From JAJYSO01 sp964586655 (GTDB lineage: Bacteria > Bacteroidota > Bacteroidia > Flavobacteriales > Flavobacteriaceae): DNA of 18,420 nt. Location of the stretch: assembly GCA_964586655.1 (NCBI GenBank), contig CAZPGY010000030.1, positions 1 through 18,420 on the forward strand, given 5' to 3'. Both the position numbers and the translations under genes were made by a program. The notes beneath the pieces are model-generated. The model searched no databases. It was given only the letters and a program-made list of their open reading frames with translations, and was not told the origin of the DNA. Shown here in pieces: positions 14,977-18,420 of this stretch; positions within the stretch are counted from its first letter, which is position 1; every line of letters starts with the position of its first letter.

Positions 14977-15669
14977 TCAAAAAAGATCCTCCATATCCGG
15001 TTCTATTTTATGCCAATATTTAAAATTGGCTCGATCATCAAACCAGTTTATAACCTCATCCCGTTGAATTACTGTTGGCTTATCGGACAATATACTTCTA
15101 TAGGATGAAAATTCCCAATCCTTAAGCTTTTCACACAAATTAGCTCTCACCGGATTAAAATGAATATATCGTACTAATTTGCGTAAATACTGTTCCGTTT
15201 GGATGCGCTTGCGTTTAAAAGAAGACATAAACAAGCCGCCTTGTCGTTGGTTTTGTCTGTTAAAGGCTTGGGTATATCCATTAAATAAATGAGAGAATTG
15301 CTGTGAAATAAATCGGGCAATTAACGAGTCTCTTACTGACCCTTCAAGGGACTCGAATCCTTGAAGAGTTATCTCTTTTTCTTCCTTATCTCGGATATAA
15401 TGATGCATAGCCTTTCTCAAAGCTTTATTTTTCTGTTCTTTCATCACGTTGAAAACAACAGATTCTTCTTTGATTCTAATTAAGAAATGAAAGTGATTAG
15501 GCATTAAGCAATACGCAAGAGTATGGGCAACAGGGGGTATATGTTGCCGGTATTTTTTGAGGAAGTAATGGTAATTTTGATGTTTTTTAAACAAACGCTC
15601 TTCTCCATGAGCACGGTTGTACACGTGATAGTAACGGTCGGGTAAAAGTGCTTCGCTTTTGTTTTTCAT
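14977..15669 (-). CDS. REP-associated tyrosine transposase (RAYT), Y1/HUH family
   Basis: A 230-residue single-strand DNA nuclease/transposase of the TnpA_REP (Y1_Tnp) family, which recognises and processes REP hairpins. Visible: RYYHVYNRA (12-20), first strand; HUH metal site H59-F-H61 in CLMPNHFHFLI; the helix with the likely nucleophilic tyrosine, Y132, in QQFSHLFNGYTQAFNRQNQR; RQGGLF then FKRKRI (142-156); and the C-terminal YIHFNPVRANL (168-178). All core residues are present, so it should be active. Compared with compact RAYTs, a linker at about 92-118 contains TLQGFESLEGS, whose DNA is REP-like. Bounded by REP copies on both sides: 14 bp after its stop and 15 bp before its ATG. RAYTs are usually single-copy, vertically kept genes rather than selfish transposons. 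Confidence 0.92.
   Translation of the reverse strand: MKNKSEALLPDRYYHVYNRAHGEERLFKKHQNYHYFLKKYRQHIPPVAHTLAYCLMPNHFHFLIRIKEESVVFNVMKEQKNKALRKAMHHYIRDKEEKEITLQGFESLEGSVRDSLIARFISQQFSHLFNGYTQAFNRQNQRQGGLFMSSFKRKRIQTEQYLRKLVRYIHFNPVRANLCEKLKDWEFSSYRSILSDKPTVIQRDEVINWFDDRANFKYWHKIEPDMEDLF
15337..15370. repeat. REP core and inverted half-copy inside the RAYT coding sequence
   Basis: The exact palindrome core CCCTTCAAGGG lies at 15340-15350 (RAYT codons 107-110, Ser-Leu-Glu-Gly) and a two-mismatch copy AATCCTTGAAGAGTT at 15356-15370 (codons 101-105, Thr-Leu-Gln-Gly-Phe). Together they give an 8-bp inverted repeat CTTCAAGG (15342-15349) / CCTTGAAG (15359-15366) with a 9-nt loop, all in frame within the gene. 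Confidence 0.85.
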
Positions 15670-15684
15670 TTTTTAAACTCTTTA

Positions 15685-15833
15685 CCCCCTTCAAGGGTTG
15701 ATTCCTGCAATTTTTTCAACGCTACTCAGACCCCTTGAAGGGTTGAACGCGCAGCCTTTTCACCTCTGCTTAGAACCCTTCAAGGGTTGGTTCTCGCAAA
15801 TTTTTCACCTCTACTCAGAACCCTTCAAGGGTT
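15685..15833. repeat. REP-like palindrome array, right part (4 copies)
   Basis: Copies start at 15685 (two mismatches at the left edge), 15730 (one mismatch), 15774 and 15819, again at 44-45 bp steps. Loop types in order are TTCAA, TTGAA, TTCAA, TTCAA, the same order as copies 14725-14858 of the left part at a constant offset of 960-961 bp; 15730-15833 differs from 14769-14872 at only about five of 104 positions. The last copy ends 3 bp before the serpin stop codon, so it lies just inside the 3' end of that transcript. Confidence 0.92.
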
Positions 15834-15836
15834 GAT

Positions 15837-17087
15837 TTATTCTGCCGGATTATTAACCACCCCCAAAAACAAAATCGTGCCTTTGTCTTTGGCCGTAATG
15901 AGGTATACAAAAGGACGATTTACCCGCATGATAGGATCCGGATCCATCTTGATAGAAGTCGTAGTCAAACCGATTGAAGTGAAGCCAGCAGCTTCGGTAC
16001 CGCTTTCATCTACTCGGATATAGGTCTTGTGTTTAATTTGAGAAATTTTGGTGGGTTGATCTTCAAACACCCTCGAAAAATCAGCTTGATTCTGAAAAGC
16101 AGGTCCCATTCCCATTTGGCTCAACTCCTCTCGCATATGATTTACGGTATAAGACGATTCCCACTTGGGCAGAAATAATTCTATTTTTTGAGTCTTTAGC
16201 TGCTTTGTCCATTCCAAAAATTGCTCATTATTCAGCTCTTTGATCACATGTTGAACCGACTGTTCTTCAGGCGGTAAAAACACATACATATTAAATTGGC
16301 CATTCCCATACGGCAGTTTAACCAACTGCATTCCGTCTACTTCAGCATAGGCATAAGGTTGATGGGCATGCATAAAAGGCACTTCATTCCCCGCTCCGTC
16401 AGGCGAAAAAAACAAATCTTCACGGGTTTGCTCGGGATCAAAAGGGTGCGCCCACTTCCCATTAAAGTATACCACATTCAGTAAAAACAACACATCATCG
16501 GGTTTTAGATTTTTAAAATCCCCGGTGATTTTTCCTCGCGTCTTTTTCTGAACCCATTCATTCATGGCTTCAGCAGTAGCGGGGCTTTCAAAGTCAGCCC
16601 GAATTAAATCGGCTTCATAAAATTCTTTTGTGCGTGCCAAAAAATCTTGTGAAGGAACTAAATCTGCTCGATACCACATTGAATTTTCAAGATCAAACGT
16701 GACTGCGGTATCCAGCTGTGGAAGTTTTTCTAATAATTCTTTGTGTTTTCTATTTAGCATTTGAATTGAAACTCCTTTCAATTGCAATGCCTCAGCCATG
16801 GCTTTTTGGGTTATTCCTTCGGCTCCATTAAATAGCATACTCAAATCTACATAAACGCTCAACGGACTGATTAACTTGTTGGCAGAAGTTGCATCGGTCG
16901 CACAGATCTTTTTAAAAAGTTTAAAAGCAAAAGTGTTTTGCGCCCGAGTCAATGGGGGAGTTTTTTGAGTCACATTTGTTTCTTTAGTTAGGTGCTCGTC
17001 TGCTTGGTTTACTTTGGGACCACAACCAATCAGTATCAAAGTAATCAGCGACAAGTAAATTGAGGGGGTTAAAAAAGAATTTCGCAT
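15837..17087 (-). CDS. serpin (serine/cysteine protease inhibitor), lipoprotein
   Basis: A 416-residue serpin anchored by an N-terminal lipoprotein signal: residues 1-21 with lipobox LILIG and lipidated C22, then a polar linker to about residue 48. Serpin landmarks: LISPLSVYVDLSMLFNGAEG (72-91), the VLFLLNVVYFNGKWAHPF shutter/breach strand (199-216), LPKWE (306-310), the hinge ESGTEAAG (361-368), and the C-terminal RPFVYLI...FLGVVNNP (391-414). The small-residue hinge predicts an inhibitory, loop-inserting serpin rather than a non-inhibitory one. Counting from T364 as P14 puts the scissile bond near T377-S378; the loop is about four residues longer than in alpha-1-antitrypsin, so P1 could shift toward K380. 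It would shield the envelope against host, prey or own proteases. Serpins are patchy in bacteria, suggesting transfer. REP copy at the 3' end. Confidence 0.94.
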   Translation of the reverse strand: MRNSFLTPSIYLSLITLILIGCGPKVNQADEHLTKETNVTQKTPPLTRAQNTFAFKLFKKICATDATSANKLISPLSVYVDLSMLFNGAEGITQKAMAEALQLKGVSIQMLNRKHKELLEKLPQLDTAVTFDLENSMWYRADLVPSQDFLARTKEFYEADLIRADFESPATAEAMNEWVQKKTRGKITGDFKNLKPDDVLFLLNVVYFNGKWAHPFDPEQTREDLFFSPDGAGNEVPFMHAHQPYAYAEVDGMQLVKLPYGNGQFNMYVFLPPEEQSVQHVIKELNNEQFLEWTKQLKTQKIELFLPKWESSYTVNHMREELSQMGMGPAFQNQADFSRVFEDQPTKISQIKHKTYIRVDESGTEAAGFTSIGLTTTSIKMDPDPIMRVNRPFVYLITAKDKGTILFLGVVNNPAE

Positions 17088-17411
17088 AGTTTTAGTTTTA
17101 GAGACTTTTCTTCAATAGTTGTTCCAAAATCGATTTAGATTTTAAAACCTACGGGGCTAAATCTACACAAAATATTATACCTCAAGCTATAAAAAGTAAG
17201 TTGCCCCCTTTAAAATCGGTACTACACCTTGTTTTTTGTCGCATAAAAGTATCGATAAGACAACATCAAATTATAAAAGAAAGCATAAGCAACTCGCATT
17301 TGACCGCAATTACAATTACCGACAAAGCATTTTATAAAAAAATTGTGAGTTTAGGTTTAAAAATAAACATCCTGATAAAATACCCTGTAGAGCCCCTCAA
17401 CCGTAATGAAT
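17088..17411. other. intergenic region upstream of the serpin gene
   Basis: 324 AT-rich bases between the oxygenase stop and the serpin start, both on the minus strand, so it should contain the serpin promoter. On the minus strand TATAATATTTTG (17183-17172) combines a TATAAT element with a one-base-short version of the -7 box, but no spaced TTG is seen. A 74-codon plus-strand ORF (17201-17425) starts on TTG, runs into the oxygenase gene antisense and resembles no family; not called. No terminator hairpin is obvious after the oxygenase. Confidence 0.35.
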
Positions 17412-18056
17412 CTATCGGGTTTTAAACCAACCAGTTATGCTTAAGCGTTCGCCTGCCACTACTGGTTTTACCTCGTGCTCCAACTGTTGACTTTCAAAAA
17501 TCACCACTCTTCCGGGCAAGGGAGTTATGACTTTGGACTGCTCCCTTCCGTTTTTTTCGGTATACAACACCAGTTCGCCACCGTTTTTTATACGCCAGTC
17601 CTTATCGTTTAAATAGCAGACGAAAGACAATTTCCGTCGGTCATCTCCTTGAAATACGTCCAAATGACGTTTGTAAAAAGTCCCTTCAGGATAAACCGCA
17701 TAATGAAATTCTCGGTGTGAAATTCCTAAGAAACAGGTTCGGTTTAGATAATCAATTAGGTGATCCATTTTTTGAAAAAACAAACGTTCTATGGGTTTTG
17801 CCTTTTCTCGGTGCAACCAAAAGATAAAATCTCCACGAATATTTCGTTTTATTTTCTCGTGGATCCTGTTTCCAATAGCTGCCTTTTTAAACCGGTCATA
17901 CGCATATTTCAGCAGCAATTCCTCTCGAAGTTGAATCACTTCTGTTGCGGTAAAGAAGTTGTCTATTACGCTATAGTTATGCTTTAATAGATCGTTTATA
18001 ATTTTCTCATAAACAGAAGTATATACTTCTTCATTAATAGGTTTTGTGTTTTTCAT
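17412..18056 (-). CDS. 2-oxoglutarate/Fe(II) oxygenase, prolyl 4-hydroxylase-like
   Basis: A 214-residue double-stranded beta-helix dioxygenase of the P4Hc (2OG-FeII_Oxy_3) type. The iron triad is H131 and D133 (YKRHLDVFQGDDRRKLSFVCYLN) with distal H194 (FESQQLEHEVKPV), and R204 (AGERLSITGWF) should bind the 2-oxoglutarate carboxylate. The family hydroxylates prolines in proteins, for example EF-Tu or other translation-linked targets in bacteria; the target here is unknown. The frame extends to a TTG at 18062, but the ATG at 18056 (MKNTKPINEE) is preferred. No signal peptide, so cytosolic. The serpin gene lies 324 bp downstream on the same strand but the gap argues against one operon. Confidence 0.9.
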   Translation of the reverse strand: MKNTKPINEEVYTSVYEKIINDLLKHNYSVIDNFFTATEVIQLREELLLKYAYDRFKKAAIGNRIHEKIKRNIRGDFIFWLHREKAKPIERLFFQKMDHLIDYLNRTCFLGISHREFHYAVYPEGTFYKRHLDVFQGDDRRKLSFVCYLNDKDWRIKNGGELVLYTEKNGREQSKVITPLPGRVVIFESQQLEHEVKPVVAGERLSITGWFKTR

Positions 18057-18329
18057 TTTCAAGACTATTTCCCGGAAAGTGAACAGGAAAAGTCACCGCA
18101 TAAAAATAACACAAAATTGCTTTTGAAGCTACTTTTTTTTGTGCTTATATCTGTATTATTTAATCTGCTCAAATACCCAAACTACACAACTGACAATCCC
18201 TACTGTATAAAGAGGAAATGCGATCGTAAAGGCTTAGCTTTGTAATTTAGCTCCAAATATCAAGCTAATACCAAAATGAAATATTAATTAGTCCAATATT
18301 TATGTCTAAATTCCAAATCTCTTCGTTAA
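18057..18329. other. AT-rich intergenic region, no gene seen
   Basis: About 270 bp upstream of the oxygenase gene with no ORF of note and stops in all frames. A T-run lies at 18132-18139. No convincing -33/-7 pair was found on the minus strand for the oxygenase gene. The repeat-like segment that follows may begin near 18304 (see the neighbouring palindrome). Confidence 0.35.
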
Positions 18330-18364
18330 TCCCGCACGTGCGGGACGTCATAGCTATGGCTATG
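18330..18364. repeat. perfect 16-bp palindrome plus adjacent hairpin
   Basis: TCCCGCACGTGCGGGA (18330-18345) is a perfect palindrome, much more GC-rich than its surroundings. Three bases later CATAGC-TATG-GCTATG (18349-18364) forms a 6-bp stem with a 4-nt loop. Outer 7-mers GTCTAAA (18304-18310) and TTTAGAC (18408-18414) are inverted around them. This looks like part of a dispersed intergenic repeat or MITE; the element may extend past the window. Confidence 0.6.
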
Positions 18365-18420
18365 CCTGCGTTTTTTGCCTTGACCTTTGAAATTTATCCT
18401 ATAAATCTTTAGACCAATTT

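Noticed and set aside
14826..15023. 65-codon plus-strand ORF with a repeated 15-residue peptide
   Set aside because: It arises because 45 bp is a multiple of three in the repeat array, starts on TTG and ends antisense within the RAYT gene; kept only as a finding about the repeats.
14977..15669. IS200/IS605 insertion sequence
   Set aside because: The protein is longer, with the C-terminal NPVRANL motif of RAYTs; there is no TnpB gene and no typical IS200/IS605 end pair, only the REP-like array.
14680..15833. CRISPR array
   Set aside because: The spacing is CRISPR-like, but the repeat is only 15 nt and the spacers are similar to each other instead of unique; no cas gene is present, and a RAYT gene explains the hairpins.
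17201..17425. 74-codon plus-strand ORF between the oxygenase and serpin genes
   Set aside because: TTG start, AT-rich low-complexity sequence, runs antisense into the oxygenase gene, no recognisable motif.

Overview
The window looks like chromosome of a Bacteroidota bacterium, most likely class Flavobacteriia. It carries a PorT homologue of the type IX secretion system, a GLPGLI-family protein paired with an outer-membrane beta-barrel protein, a UbiE/MenG methyltransferase of the menaquinone branch, several upstream sites matching the Bacteroidota -7 promoter box (TAnnTTTG), and few recognisable Shine-Dalgarno sequences. The taxon is inferred from these families, not from a marker gene.

Layout. 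1-1281: an AT-rich TSUP/TauE-SafE transporter gene, perhaps overlapping the tail of an upstream gene, followed by about 440 bp of hairpin-containing non-coding DNA; this looks like accessory DNA. 1282-6386 (minus strand): two operon-like pairs, GLPGLI protein then outer-membrane beta-barrel protein (15 bp apart), and ubiE then porT (12 bp apart), with a doubtful Cys-rich plus-strand ORF between them. 6805-8343 (plus): panB with a good promoter, then a small acidic lipoprotein, closed by a strong bidirectional terminator. 8447-13855 (minus): cardiolipin synthase, a class I aminotransferase, a fatty acid desaturase and class II fumarase. 13993-14553 (plus): a stand-alone ClpP that lacks the usual N-terminal axial-loop segment. 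14680-15833: a regular palindromic repeat array (44-45 bp period) interrupted by a REP-associated tyrosine transposase (RAYT) gene. 15837-18056 (minus): a serpin lipoprotein and a prolyl-4-hydroxylase-like 2-oxoglutarate/Fe(II) oxygenase. The right end is non-coding, with a perfect 16-bp palindrome and possible MITE-like inverted repeats.

Functionally, most of the central genes are housekeeping: pantothenate (panB), quinone (ubiE), TCA cycle (fumC), phospholipids (cls, desaturase), amino acids (aminotransferase), plus envelope/secretion biogenesis (porT, the GLPGLI pair). No single pathway joins them.

The most interesting part is 14680-15833. Eleven copies of a 15-nt palindrome with loop TTCAA or TTGAA lie at 44-45 bp intervals on both sides of the RAYT. 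A block of about 104-148 bp is directly duplicated on either side of the gene (constant 960-961 bp offset). The RAYT coding sequence itself contains the repeat core in an 8-bp inverted repeat, encoding the peptide TLQGFESLEGS. This suggests a RAYT/REP system in which the transposase gene carries its own target-like sequence.
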